Part shown: positions 26,812 to 34,248 of the stretch, piece after piece
How positions within the stretch are numbered: the first letter of the stretch is position 1
Layout of the letters: each line of letters starts with the position of its first letter
Assembly: GCF_016458235.1 (NCBI RefSeq)
Contig: NZ_JAEMHK010000021.1
Span: forward strand, 1 to 47,130
DNA length: 47,130 nucleotides
Direction of reading: 5' to 3'
Source of the DNA: Geomonas propionica
GTDB taxonomy: Bacteria > Desulfobacterota > Desulfuromonadia > Geobacterales > Geobacteraceae
Program-made: the position numbers and the translations under genes
Notes under the pieces: generated by a model
What the model was told of the DNA's origin: nothing
Databases searched by the model: none
What the model saw: only the letters and a program-made list of their open reading frames with translations

Positions 26812-26910
26812 GACGAAGATGTCCTCTTAAGGGGTATCAATGATAGAGGAAAAAACCAATCTGTGAATCCACGGCCGCCAGTGCGTAGTTAAAGCACTGG
26901 CGGCTTTTTT
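26812..26910 (+). ncRNA. Candidate small RNA or leader attenuator
   Basis: The span from the predicted start to the terminator T-run is about 100 bases. It contains a TCCTCT/AGAGGA hairpin (26822-26827 with 26845-26850) and an 8-codon frame (ATG at 26840, M-I-E-E-K-T-N-L, stop) after AAGGGGTATCA. The perfect terminator follows. It could be a stand-alone sRNA or a leader controlling the SPFH gene by attenuation. Sequence alone does not decide. Confidence 0.4.
26874..26910 (+). terminator. Perfect rho-independent terminator before the SPFH gene
   Basis: GCCGCCAGTGC (26874-26884) and GCACTGGCGGC (26894-26904) are exact inverted repeats with a 9-base loop and six Ts. No full-length + strand gene lies upstream to be terminated by it. 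Confidence 0.85.
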
Positions 26911-26962
26911 AATGGGTTTTCGTCAATCCCTTCACCTCGACAACTGAAACCGGAGGAAAACC

Positions 26963-29503
26963 ATGCAAGAACCCGCAGCAATCTTCATCTGGCTGGCACA
27001 CAACTACTACTACCTGATCGCGTTTGCCGTCCTCGTCATCCTGCTTTGGAATTCGGTAGTGATCGTCGGGGGCAACGAGATCGCGCTGATCGAGCGGCGC
27101 TGGTTCGGCAGCAAGATGCCGCAGGGCAGGGTGGTGGCGCTGGGCAACGAGGTAGGCATCCAGGCCCGCACGCTCGGACCGGGGCTCCACTTCCTGATCC
27201 CCTTCATCTACAAGGCGAGCAAAAGCGTCTTCACCGAGATCATGGAGAACGAAATCGGGCTGATCGAGTCCGTGGACGGTTCGCCCATCCCGTCCGGCCG
27301 CATCTTCGCGGCGGTGGTCCCCGGCCACAACGCCTTCCAGGACGGCGAGGCCTTCATCAGAAACGGCGGCCAGAAAGGACCGCAGATCGAGTTCCTTCCT
27401 CCGGGCAAGTACCGCATCAACCCCTACCTCTTCAAGCTCACCAAGGGGAACGTCACCGAAATCAAGGACAACGAGATCGGCATCGTTGAGTCGGTGGACG
27501 GCAGCGCCATCCCCGAGGGGCGCATCTTCGCCCACGCGGTGGAGGGGCATGCCTCCTTCCAAAACGGCGAGGCCTTCATCAACAACGGCGGACAGAAGGG
27601 GCCCCAGCTCGAAATCATCCCCCCGGGCAACTACCGCATCAACCCGTACCTGTTCAAGGTGACCAAGAGCCTTGCCACCAAGATCGGGGAAGGGGAAATC
27701 GGCCTCGTGGAATCAGCCGACGGCAACGCCATCCCGGCGGGGCGCATCTTCGCCAACGTGGTGCAGGGGCACAACTCCTTCCAGTCCGGCCAGGACTTCA
27801 TCGGCAACGGCGGGCAGAAGGGGCCGCAGACCGAGATCCTGCCGCCGGGCGTCTACCGTATCCACCCGAACCTCTTCAAGGTCACCAAGGCGGCGGCGGT
27901 GGTCATCGCCAAGGGTGAGGTCGGCATGGTAACCGCGCAGGACGGCGCTCCCATCCCGATGGGGCGTCTTTTGGCCCAGAGCGTGCCGGATCACTGCAAC
28001 TACGAAAACGGGGAGGCCTTCCTCAGAAACGGCGGTCAGAAGGGGCCGCAGATCGACGTGCTGCTCCCGGGTACCTACCGCATCAACCTGAACCTGTTCG
28101 ACATCCAGGTGGCGCCTGCCGCCGTGGTCGAGGCAAACAAGATAGGCCTCGTTACCGCCTTGGACGGGATACCGCTTCCTGAGCGGGAATACGTCGCCTC
28201 CCCCATCACCGGGCACAACGATTACCAGGACGGCTCGGCCTTCCTGACCAAGAACGGCCAGCGCGGACCTCAGCTTGACGTGCTCCGCCCGGGGACGTAC
28301 TACATCAACCCCTTCATGTTCAGCGTCACCATCGACGACGTGGCCGTAATCGAGCGCGGGCAGGTCGGCGTCATCGTGTCCAACGTCGGCGAGGACCCCA
28401 CCGACGACATGAAAAAGCGCCTGGGTTCCACCCAGGTGGGTGCGTCGGAAGAGGAGGGGAAGGAGAAGTACGTGGTGCCCAAGGGGTTCCGCGGCATTCA
28501 GGAGGAGGTGGCCGGACCGGGGCGCTACTACCTGAACCGGCGGGCCTTCATGGCCTACGTGATCGACACCACCAACATCACCATCGACTGGGACGACCAA
28601 GAGGACACCCGCTTTGACCAGTTGACCGTGATCTCCAAGGACGGCTTCCCGATTCAGGTGTCGGTGAAGGTGGTGATCCGGGTGCGGCCGGACCAGGCCC
28701 CCTACATGTTGGCCAAGGTGGGCTCCATCGACAACCTGATCCAGCATGTCATCCACCCGATGATCGATTCCTCCTTCCGTAACCAGGCGTCCACGGCGTC
28801 CGCCATGAATTTCCTGCAGAGCCGCTCCGAAGAGCAGGCGAAGGCGGAAACCCGCGCCCGCATCGACCTGGAAAAGTACCACGTCGAGTGCGTCTCCGTG
28901 CTCATCTGCCAGATCAAGCTCCCCGAGGACCTGATGCAGACCCAGACCAAGCGCATCATCGCCGAGCAGCAGCAGGAGATGTACAAGATGGAGCAACGCT
29001 CGCAGGCCGAGCGCACCGAGATGGAGAAGATGCGCGCCACGGCGGACCAGCAGCCGACCCTGGTCGCCTCCGAGATCGCGGTGAAGGTGGCGACCCAGAA
29101 GAAGGCCGAGATGATCACCTTGGCCGAGGGCAGCGCCGAGGCCAAGGCGCTGGAAGGAACCGGCGAAGGGAAGCGGCTGAAGGCGATCGGCGAAGGCGAG
29201 GCCTCCAAGATAGCCGCCATCGGCGACGCCACGGCGCAGGCCTACAACAAGCAGCAGGAGGCGATCGGCGAGGAAGCGATCAAGCAGATCAAGATCGTTG
29301 AACTGATCGCCGCCGCTATCGAAAACGGCCAGATCAAGATCGTCCCGGACGTGTTGGTGACCGGCGGAGGGAGCGCCGGCGACGGCCTCATGGGCATGCT
29401 GACCAAGTTGTTGCCGGGCCTGGACCTGAACGCCTTCGCGAAGAAAGCGATGTCGGGTGAGCCCGACGGCGGAGGCAAAGAGGTGCGGGGACTCTTGAAG
29501 TAG
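26963..29503 (+). CDS. Membrane-anchored SPFH (flotillin-like) protein with 74-residue repeats
   Basis: This is an 846-residue protein. Residues about 15-36 form one membrane helix. Five repeats of exactly 74 residues begin at 97, 171, 245, 319 and 393, each with [E/K]-I-G-x-V, DGxxIPxGR, GHxxxxxGxxF, NGGQKGPQ and PPGxYRINPxLF. Degenerate units flank them at 39 and 467. An SPFH/PHB domain follows (about 530-670), then an Ala/Glu/Gly-rich coiled-coil (about 665-785) and a Gly-rich tail. SPFH proteins form large membrane-bound oligomeric rings that organise lipids or proteases. The stacked-repeat, SPFH, coiled-coil order also recalls eukaryotic major vault protein, though homology of the repeats is not established here. 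It is a single gene with its own terminator, and the start has CCGGAGGAAAACC. Confidence 0.88.
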   Translation: MQEPAAIFIWLAHNYYYLIAFAVLVILLWNSVVIVGGNEIALIERRWFGSKMPQGRVVALGNEVGIQARTLGPGLHFLIPFIYKASKSVFTEIMENEIGLIESVDGSPIPSGRIFAAVVPGHNAFQDGEAFIRNGGQKGPQIEFLPPGKYRINPYLFKLTKGNVTEIKDNEIGIVESVDGSAIPEGRIFAHAVEGHASFQNGEAFINNGGQKGPQLEIIPPGNYRINPYLFKVTKSLATKIGEGEIGLVESADGNAIPAGRIFANVVQGHNSFQSGQDFIGNGGQKGPQTEILPPGVYRIHPNLFKVTKAAAVVIAKGEVGMVTAQDGAPIPMGRLLAQSVPDHCNYENGEAFLRNGGQKGPQIDVLLPGTYRINLNLFDIQVAPAAVVEANKIGLVTALDGIPLPEREYVASPITGHNDYQDGSAFLTKNGQRGPQLDVLRPGTYYINPFMFSVTIDDVAVIERGQVGVIVSNVGEDPTDDMKKRLGSTQVGASEEEGKEKYVVPKGFRGIQEEVAGPGRYYLNRRAFMAYVIDTTNITIDWDDQEDTRFDQLTVISKDGFPIQVSVKVVIRVRPDQAPYMLAKVGSIDNLIQHVIHPMIDSSFRNQASTASAMNFLQSRSEEQAKAETRARIDLEKYHVECVSVLICQIKLPEDLMQTQTKRIIAEQQQEMYKMEQRSQAERTEMEKMRATADQQPTLVASEIAVKVATQKKAEMITLAEGSAEAKALEGTGEGKRLKAIGEGEASKIAAIGDATAQAYNKQQEAIGEEAIKQIKIVELIAAAIENGQIKIVPDVLVTGGGSAGDGLMGMLTKLLPGLDLNAFAKKAMSGEPDGGGKEVRGLLK
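27251..28360 (+). repeat. Five in-frame 222-bp repeats within the SPFH gene
   Basis: The five 74-codon units start at 27251, 27473, 27695, 27917 and 28139, with no insertion or deletion between them. Units 1-3 are closest (NGGQKGPQ and PPGxYRI near identical). Units 4 and 5 are more diverged, suggesting stepwise duplication. Confidence 0.9.
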
Positions 29504-29537
29504 TAGGGAGTCGGCAGGAGGATGTGAAGGAGATCAT

Positions 29538-29573
29538 GCGCAGGGGGTGCCGTCAGGCACCCCCTGCGCTTTT
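29538..29573 (+). terminator. Strong terminator after the SPFH gene
   Basis: GCGCAGGGGGTGCC (29538-29551) and GGCACCCCCTGCGC (29556-29569) form a 14-bp perfect stem with loop GTCA and a TTTT tail. Confidence 0.88.
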
Positions 29574-29749
29574 GACAAGAGTCGCGTCGCGGAAGATCGG
29601 CTTTACGCGCAGCGACCGAACCTTCCCTCGCTATCCCTGGTTCAGGTAGGCGCTCCTTTACCTCTCGCATTTCGCTGCATAACAGGATAAAGTTACGCTG
29701 CTCCGGCTTTCAATGAGAGAGCAACAACAGCGTCAATAAGGAAAGGCAT

Positions 29750-30862
29750 ATGGCATCACTGGATTTTGAACAGGAAAAAGCAAATTTCAACACGTACTAC
29801 GAAAGCAACCACAAGCAGTTCATCGCCGCCAAGGATGCCTATCTCGGCATGATCAGGACCCTGATCAGGCAAAGCGATGTTGGTGAGGTCACCAAGATAG
29901 AAGGGCGCGTCAAGGACAAAGAGGAATGCGTAAAGAAGTTCCAGCGCAAGTACCAGGGCAAGCTCGACGCGGACGAACAACCCTACGAGATCAAGGACTT
30001 CATATCGGACCTCATCGGCATCCGGGTCGTCTGCCTCTACGAGGATGAAGTCCCCGCGGTTTCGGCGCTGCTGCAACGGCACTACAGGATCCTGAACGTA
30101 ACGGACAAGACCTCTGCCGTTGAGAGCACCGAGGATTCCTTTGGTTACAAAGGGCTGCACATGGACCTGGCCCTGGACCCGGAGGCTCCCTGCCTTGCCA
30201 AGAATCTTCCGCCGCTGGAGATCAGCTTCGAGGTGCAGATCCGGTCACTGATTCAAGACGCTTGGAGCAGGCTGGACCACAAGATCAAATACAAGAAATC
30301 GATCCCGGTCGACCTGAAGCGCAGGATCAACGTCCTCTCTGCCCTGTTCGAGCTGGCGGACCGTGAATTCAAGGAAATCCGCAACGCCACCTCGGACCTG
30401 ATGCAGCAGGCGACGGACACGCAGATCAGCGAGCGGGTAGACGGCGTGCTGGAAGTACCCGGACCGACGGCGTCCCCCGGCTCGAAAACCGTGAACGCCT
30501 TCAACTTCGTCCCCATCGCCGGGCACTTTTTCAGGGATTTTTCCTTTGAGGATCAGAAGGTGGATGATTTCGTTCAGGACATCCTGGAGCAGGACAGCAC
30601 TTTCCAGAAAGCGGATCTGCACAGGTGCCTCAACGAGAATCTGAAAGTCGTCCGGCAGTACAGCGAGCATGTCATCGCAGAAAACCCGAACAGGACCTTC
30701 AGTGCCTACACTCTGATCAGGCACTGCCTGTATCTCTACGACCAGGAAAGATTCGAGCGGATTTTGACACGGAGAAACAGCGAGCGTTTCTCGCTCTGGC
30801 TCAGGGGTTCTCGGTCGGCCCAAGCCGCCACTGCTGCAGAGGGGACACCTCAATCCGTTTAA
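29750..30862 (+). CDS. Stand-alone RelA/SpoT-domain protein (small alarmone synthetase-like)
   Basis: This 370-residue protein has a synthetase-only RelA/SpoT domain: RVKDKEECVKKFQRKYQ (ATP-side basic loop, about 50-66), DLIGIRVVCLYEDEV (about 85), SFGYKGLHMDL and EVQIRSLIQDAWSRLDHKIKYK (about 157-180). There is no HD hydrolase, TGS or ACT domain. It should make (p)ppGpp, or, like some toxSAS enzymes, modify other nucleotides or tRNA. The C-terminal 150 residues (from about 225) are not a domain I recognise and end in a helical, Arg/Phe-rich stretch. It is a single gene between a terminator and a convergent reductase, with no obvious antitoxin gene beside it. The start has AAGGAAAGGCAT. Confidence 0.82.
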   Translation: MASLDFEQEKANFNTYYESNHKQFIAAKDAYLGMIRTLIRQSDVGEVTKIEGRVKDKEECVKKFQRKYQGKLDADEQPYEIKDFISDLIGIRVVCLYEDEVPAVSALLQRHYRILNVTDKTSAVESTEDSFGYKGLHMDLALDPEAPCLAKNLPPLEISFEVQIRSLIQDAWSRLDHKIKYKKSIPVDLKRRINVLSALFELADREFKEIRNATSDLMQQATDTQISERVDGVLEVPGPTASPGSKTVNAFNFVPIAGHFFRDFSFEDQKVDDFVQDILEQDSTFQKADLHRCLNENLKVVRQYSEHVIAENPNRTFSAYTLIRHCLYLYDQERFERILTRRNSERFSLWLRGSRSAQAATAAEGTPQSV

Positions 30863-31044
30863 GGCGCGGGATTTTTGATCCACGCGGAAATGAGATCGAC
30901 GACTTCCTTTTCCATGCCGATGAACCCGTGCCGGTGCAGCGCCTGGCAGGGGGCTCCGGTGGGGGGAGCGCCGCCGACGCAAAGCAGTAGTAATCGCATA
31001 TTGCCCCAATTGAATCAGGCTGGGACTGCGGCCCCAGCGGCGCC

Positions 31045-31605
31045 TTATCGGGCAGCCTTTGGTACCTGGTACCGTAACTCGGCCAATCCTGGGCCGAACT
31101 GCTGCACGGAAATCAAGTTCAACGGTGGGGTGACCAGGCGACGCGGAAAGAACGGCTTCCCCTCGCCGAGGGTTACCGAGCCGACTTGTACGATGATCTC
31201 GTCCAGCAGCCCGGCGTCGTAGAACTGGCCGGCCAGATCGCCTCCACCCACAATCCAGATGTTCCTGGATCCTGCCGCTTTCATCATGTCGGAATGAACA
31301 GGCCGGACGTCACCACGCACGAAGTGGATATTCGCACCGTCAATGGTTGGCAGTTCCCGGCTGGAGAATATCCACACTGGCTGGGTGTACGGCCACGCCG
31401 TTCCTGTCTCCTGGGCCACCTCGTTGGCATGGCGCAGCATCCACTCGTAGGTTGTCGAACCCATCGCCAGTGCGCCGACCTCGGCGATAAATGCGGGATA
31501 GCTGGTGTCGTCGACATTGCCTAACTGAAACAGCCAGTCCAACGAATCATCTTCGGTGGCAATGAATCCGTCGAGACTGGCCGCTGCGTAGTACTGTGTC
31601 GTCAT
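31045..31605 (-). CDS. Dihydrofolate reductase-family protein (RibD C-terminal-like)
   Basis: This 186-residue protein has the DHFR/RibD fold pattern: YYAAASLDGFIATEDDSLDWLFQ at the start, GALAMGSTTYEWML, FSSRELP, and WIVGGGDLAGQFYDAGLLDEIIVQVGSVTLGEGKPFF. The glycine-rich IVGGGD loop should bind NADPH. Such proteins are broad NADPH-dependent reductases of unknown physiological substrate, and are not the housekeeping folate enzyme. The ATG has GAGGAATGTACGCTG upstream. The 182 bases between this stop and the RelA-like stop hold no supported gene. Confidence 0.85.
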   Translation of the reverse strand: MTTQYYAAASLDGFIATEDDSLDWLFQLGNVDDTSYPAFIAEVGALAMGSTTYEWMLRHANEVAQETGTAWPYTQPVWIFSSRELPTIDGANIHFVRGDVRPVHSDMMKAAGSRNIWIVGGGDLAGQFYDAGLLDEIIVQVGSVTLGEGKPFFPRRLVTPPLNLISVQQFGPGLAELRYQVPKAAR

Positions 31606-31928
31606 CAGCGTACATTCCTCAAGTTAGCGCCCTCCGGACCAACTCCCTTTCCTATTTTGCCAGCCGCTCGCACAACTCCTTGGCCTCCATCTTCTGCGAA
31701 ATGCGCTAGATGCATTACCGCTCTCCTGGCCGCTGTTAGTCGGCGGGCTTTAGGCATAGCTCTCTCTCGATTGACAGCGACGGCCGGATTGTTATGCTCT
31801 CATCTTTCCACAGGTTTGGCAATTCGTCTGCAACCTCATGGTCAGCATCCTCCGAGGGGGATGAGGGGGGAGTATACCCAGAGTGAATGATGGAGATGCC
31901 TACTCTGTGGTCGAGTGAGAGGTTGGAA
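31606..31928. other. 323-base region with gene debris upstream of the mqsRA area
   Basis: Apart from the 3' remnant at 31652-31702 I find no supported gene here. Open frames on either strand have no ribosome site or family resemblance. The 31840-31875 stretch is purine-rich (CGAGGGGGATGAGGGGGGAG). Confidence 0.5.
31652..31702 (-). pseudogene. 3' remnant of a paralogue of the gene at 32916
   Basis: On the minus strand 16 codons read RISQKMEAKELCERLAK with stop, bounded upstream by an in-frame TAG. The last part, KELCERLA, is the same as in the C-terminus of the protein at 32916-33287 (FKELCERLAGEKK), and the DNA is also alike. The rest of the gene is absent, so this is a decayed or deleted copy. 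Confidence 0.55.
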
Positions 31929-32132
31929 ATGGACAAGAGACTCTTTATTTGGCTGATGTTTGTCGTAACCCCTGCGGCCTCTTTCGCGTCGGAGACTGCG
32001 CAGTGTCCTGCCTCTATTGAAGTAAAGCAGCAAGCCCCAAAAGTGCCGGCAGGGTGGCGCGCATACGAGCAACTTTTGGTCTGCCGTAATGTGGGGTATC
32101 AACTTCTTGATAAAAACACCACAATGGTGTAA
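31929..32132 (+). CDS. Short exported protein, possibly a truncated STY0301-like protein
   Basis: A 67-residue frame from ATG 31929 has a signal peptide (MDKRLFIWLMFVVTPAASFA-SE). It then reads CPASIEVKQQAPKVPAGWRAYEQ, which resembles the first part of small exported proteins of the STY0301 family. The family's second half is missing, since the frame stops six bases before mqsR. It may be an intact short protein or a gene cut when the toxin-antitoxin pair arrived. An earlier in-frame ATG at 31887 would put the signal peptide internal. The start has GTGAGAGGTTGGAA upstream. Confidence 0.5.
   Translation: MDKRLFIWLMFVVTPAASFASETAQCPASIEVKQQAPKVPAGWRAYEQLLVCRNVGYQLLDKNTTMV
32116..32130. promoter_or_regulatory. 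Palindrome upstream of mqsR, candidate antitoxin operator
   Basis: ACACC-ACAAT-GGTGT is a perfect inverted repeat placed 7 bases before the mqsR start codon. Antitoxins of this family repress their own operon through upstream palindromes, so it is a candidate site. A role as a hairpin at the end of the preceding gene is possible. Confidence 0.4.
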
Positions 32133-32137
32133 AAAGG

Positions 32138-32455
32138 ATGACAGAAAAGCGGAAACCAACTTACGATCTGGCCGCTTTCAAGGCCGCCTTTGGCACCGTG
32201 GAACGGCTTGCCCTTACCGGCACGGCCCTGCGCAACTCTGCCTCGCTCGGGTTCCGGAGGATCGAGATCGTAGCCACGATTCAGTCCATGCAGCCAGAGC
32301 ACTTCTATAAGTCAATGACGTCCTATGCCGATGCCCGGCTCTGGCAGGACGTCTACCACGTGCCGTCGCCGGTGGGACTGCTTTACGTTAAGTTCACCGC
32401 TGATGTTATTACTGAGTTTTTGCTGCTGTCGTTCAAGGAGAAGGACCATGAGTAA
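32138..32455 (+). CDS. mqsR: MqsR-family toxin (mRNA endonuclease)
   Basis: This 105-residue protein aligns by eye with MqsR. Shared parts are KRKPTYDL at the start, SALxN-like ALRNSASLGF, and especially FYKSMTSYADARLWQDVY (E. coli MqsR: FYKSMTTYSDHTIWQDVY) and LYVKFTADVITEFLLLSFKEK at the end. MqsR is a RelE-fold ribonuclease cutting at GCU in mRNA. The toxin gene comes first and overlaps the antitoxin gene by 8 bases, the order known for mqsRA. The purine-rich AAAAAGG lies directly against the ATG, closer than usual, so translation may be weak. Confidence 0.88.
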   Translation: MTEKRKPTYDLAAFKAAFGTVERLALTGTALRNSASLGFRRIEIVATIQSMQPEHFYKSMTSYADARLWQDVYHVPSPVGLLYVKFTADVITEFLLLSFKEKDHE

Positions 32456-32861
32456 TCCAGTCTGTCCCGAAACCGGGGCGCTCATGTACCGGAGTGCGCG
32501 TGCCCTAACGCTTACCTACAAGGGACAAAGCATCACGTTCGAGATGCCAGGCTGGTACTGTGACCAATCCGAGGAAAGCATCCATACCGGTGAAGACCTG
32601 AAAGTCTCCGACCGCATGCTTAACCGTCTGAAGGCGGATCACGAGGGGCTTCTTCCGCCTGAGGAGATCCGCCGCATCAGGAAAAAGCTGCATTTGACGC
32701 AGGAGGCGGCGGGGCTTGTCATCGGTGGTGGTCCCAGGGCCTTTCAGAAGTACGAAAAGGGAGACTTACTTCCCAGCCGTGCGGTAAGTAACGCCCTCAT
32801 TCTGCTGGACCGCGACCCGGAGGCACTGTCGGTGCTCAAGGCTCCTAAAAGGGCAGCATGA
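32448..32861 (+). CDS. mqsA: MqsA-family antitoxin with altered zinc site
   Basis: The 137-residue product from ATG 32448 has an N-terminal domain and a C-terminal helix-turn-helix (EEIRRIRKKLHLTQEAAGLVIGGGPRAFQKYEKGDLLPS) that matches MqsA's DNA-binding half. In E. coli MqsA four cysteines in two CxxC pairs hold zinc. Here the positions read C6-P-E-T9 and C38-D-Q-S41, so each pair has lost its second cysteine. This version with TYKGQSITFEMPGWYCDQSEES seems to be a subfamily rather than a decayed gene, since the rest is well kept. It should neutralise MqsR and repress the operon. GAGAAGGACC precedes the start, inside mqsR. Confidence 0.86.
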   Translation: MSNPVCPETGALMYRSARALTLTYKGQSITFEMPGWYCDQSEESIHTGEDLKVSDRMLNRLKADHEGLLPPEEIRRIRKKLHLTQEAAGLVIGGGPRAFQKYEKGDLLPSRAVSNALILLDRDPEALSVLKAPKRAA

Positions 32862-32915
32862 CCTTACTGACGCCCACAAAGTAGTTCCCCTGCAACCAGC
32901 TTCTTTCCCCTCGTT

Positions 32916-33287
32916 TTACTTCTTTTCTCCCGCCAAGCGCTCGCACAGTTCCTTGAAGGCGCTGGTCTCCAACTTCAGCTCCACCGGTTTGCCGTTGTCC
33001 TGGTAGCCGATGGTGACCAGACCGCCGATGATCTCGTGCTCCATCTCGGCGAAGAGCACGCCCCGCGGGTTGATGAACAGGTTCCCGGAGCGGATGAAAC
33101 CGCGGTTCTCCAGTTCCTGAGCCATGGCTTCCTGCTCGGTCTTGTGCACCTTCTTGAAGAGCTGCTTGCGCACCGCGCTGCCGTCGAACCAGACGTCGAC
33201 CAGACGCGTCTCGTCTCCGACGAGAGGATTTTCAGCCGGTGTGGTGAGCTGGGCGGCGAGTATTTTGTCCGTATTTATGTAACGCAT
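32916..33287 (-). CDS. Hypothetical cytosolic protein (123 aa)
   Basis: I do not recognise this 123-residue protein. It has no signal peptide or membrane helix. It reads as a compact alpha/beta protein with LVDVWFDGSAVRKQLFKKVHKTEQEAM in the middle and FKELCERLAGEKK at the end. The ATG has AAAGGAGCTTCCC upstream, a strong site, and codon use matches the GC-rich background, so it is a real gene. A fragment of a second copy lies at 31652-31702, so the mqsRA pair sits between two relatives of this gene. Confidence 0.75.
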   Translation of the reverse strand: MRYINTDKILAAQLTTPAENPLVGDETRLVDVWFDGSAVRKQLFKKVHKTEQEAMAQELENRGFIRSGNLFINPRGVLFAEMEHEIIGGLVTIGYQDNGKPVELKLETSAFKELCERLAGEKK

Positions 33288-33668
33288 GGGAAGCTCCTTT
33301 GCGGCGATTTACTGTTGTCTCGGTGCAATGCTGCCAGGGTCGGCAAGGCGAGAAGACATTCCGAAGACCTCTTTTCCTACAGGGACTTGAATGGCTGGTT
33401 TAGCTTAAGCGCGGCTGCTTATGTAACACTAATCTACCGGCTCCGTCTAGCTTTTTATCTGTTATTTCAGATGTCTGCGACTGGGGACGGGCCATCTGAG
33501 GATCACAATGATGGGTGCCGCCGAACCGCACCACCGTGGAAATAAATTTTGCGGCTACCGGCGCTTGCTTTACGTGCTCTAGGTTGTAATCTGATGGGGT
33601 GTTAAATTTATTAAAACAAATTAACAGATGTCCAACCCTGCGCTCAGGCGAAGAAAAGGAGGTGCGAC
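33288..33668. other. 381-base region without a supported gene
   Basis: Open frames crossing this span on both strands (for example 33036-33545 + and 33400-33711 -) overlap real genes and lack ribosome sites. I see no repeat or terminator. The last 80 bases become AT-rich (TTAAATTTATTAAAACAAATTAAC at about 33602-33625) and probably contain the promoter of the gene at 33669. Confidence 0.5.
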
Positions 33669-34100
33669 GTGGGCTCCAGAATTGTTCGGGATTATCATCA
33701 TATGGCACCAACGCTGTTTCACGGCTTCAACCAGGGGGTGGCGACCGCCCTATCTGACAAGACAAGGTTCCCGGATTCGTTTTGGACTGCGCATCCGGCG
33801 CTGTTGGAATCTTATCTTGCCGCATCGGCCAAGCACGATGCGGTGTATCACGAGTCGATGCACGGGAGCAGGCTGGTGATTGCGGAACGCGAGCTTCTTC
33901 AGGCGCAACTGGTTCTCAACCTGGACGAGATCGCCTCCGTCCTGGAAATGGCTGCTGTGCGCAATCCCGAGATCCTGCTCGCCTCGGCTTTCACCATTGC
34001 CAAAGAGAAGAGGGGGAGGGCAAGGGCTAAGGTTGCTAGCGCAGCTCTCAAAACAGCGCGCGCCGGAACGGAGGGTGAAGAGGGGGGTACCCCGACCTGA
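33669..34100 (+). CDS. Hypothetical helical protein (143 aa)
   Basis: This 143-residue protein is not recognised. It starts at a GTG with AAAAGGAGGTGCGAC in front, a strong ribosome site, after an AT-rich likely promoter. It is predicted mostly helical (ALLESYLAASAKHDAVYHESMH, RELLQAQLVLNLDEIASVLEMAAV), with a basic, low-complexity C-terminus (KEKRGRARAKVASAALKTARAG). There is no signal peptide. A terminator follows 45 bases after the stop, so it is a single-gene unit. Confidence 0.65.
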   Translation: MGSRIVRDYHHMAPTLFHGFNQGVATALSDKTRFPDSFWTAHPALLESYLAASAKHDAVYHESMHGSRLVIAERELLQAQLVLNLDEIASVLEMAAVRNPEILLASAFTIAKEKRGRARAKVASAALKTARAGTEGEEGGTPT

Positions 34101-34144
34101 TCCGGCTCCCGGTTTCCAGCTCAAAGGACATGCCACTGAGCTAA

Positions 34145-34182
34145 AAAAGCCCGAGGTGCGGCGAGCACCCCGGGCTTTTACC
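34145..34182 (+). terminator. Terminator after the gene at 33669
   Basis: AAAAGCCCGAGGTGC (34145-34159) pairs with GCACCCCGGGCTTTT (34165-34179) with one mismatch, a 5-base loop and a T-run inside the right arm. Confidence 0.78.
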
Positions 34183-34248
34183 TCTCAAACCTTTCCTCTC
34201 CCTTAATCCGGACAACTGTCACCTGCCCCTAAGCCCTCTTTCCTGCCT

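Larger units (their letters stand above)
26597..26962. other. 366-base intergenic region between the AraC and SPFH genes
   Basis: The first half (26597-26775) shows no supported gene. A 68-codon minus-strand open frame at 26634-26840 runs over the promoter and is not believed. The second half holds a promoter (26776-26805), a short transcribed stretch and a perfect terminator (26874-26910), annotated separately. GAGGACAT at 26639 recurs inverted as ATGTCCTC at 26819. Confidence 0.6.

Noticed and set aside
26634..26840. 68-codon minus-strand frame upstream of the SPFH gene
   Set aside because: No ribosome site, no homology impression, and it overlaps the promoter and sRNA-like unit on the other strand.
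30875..31222. 115-codon + strand frame between the RelA-like and DHFR-like genes
   Set aside because: It runs antisense into the DHFR-family gene and has no family motif.
33036..33545. 169-codon + strand frame over the gene at 32916
   Set aside because: It is a shadow of the minus-strand gene, which has a strong ribosome site, and it ends in low-quality sequence.
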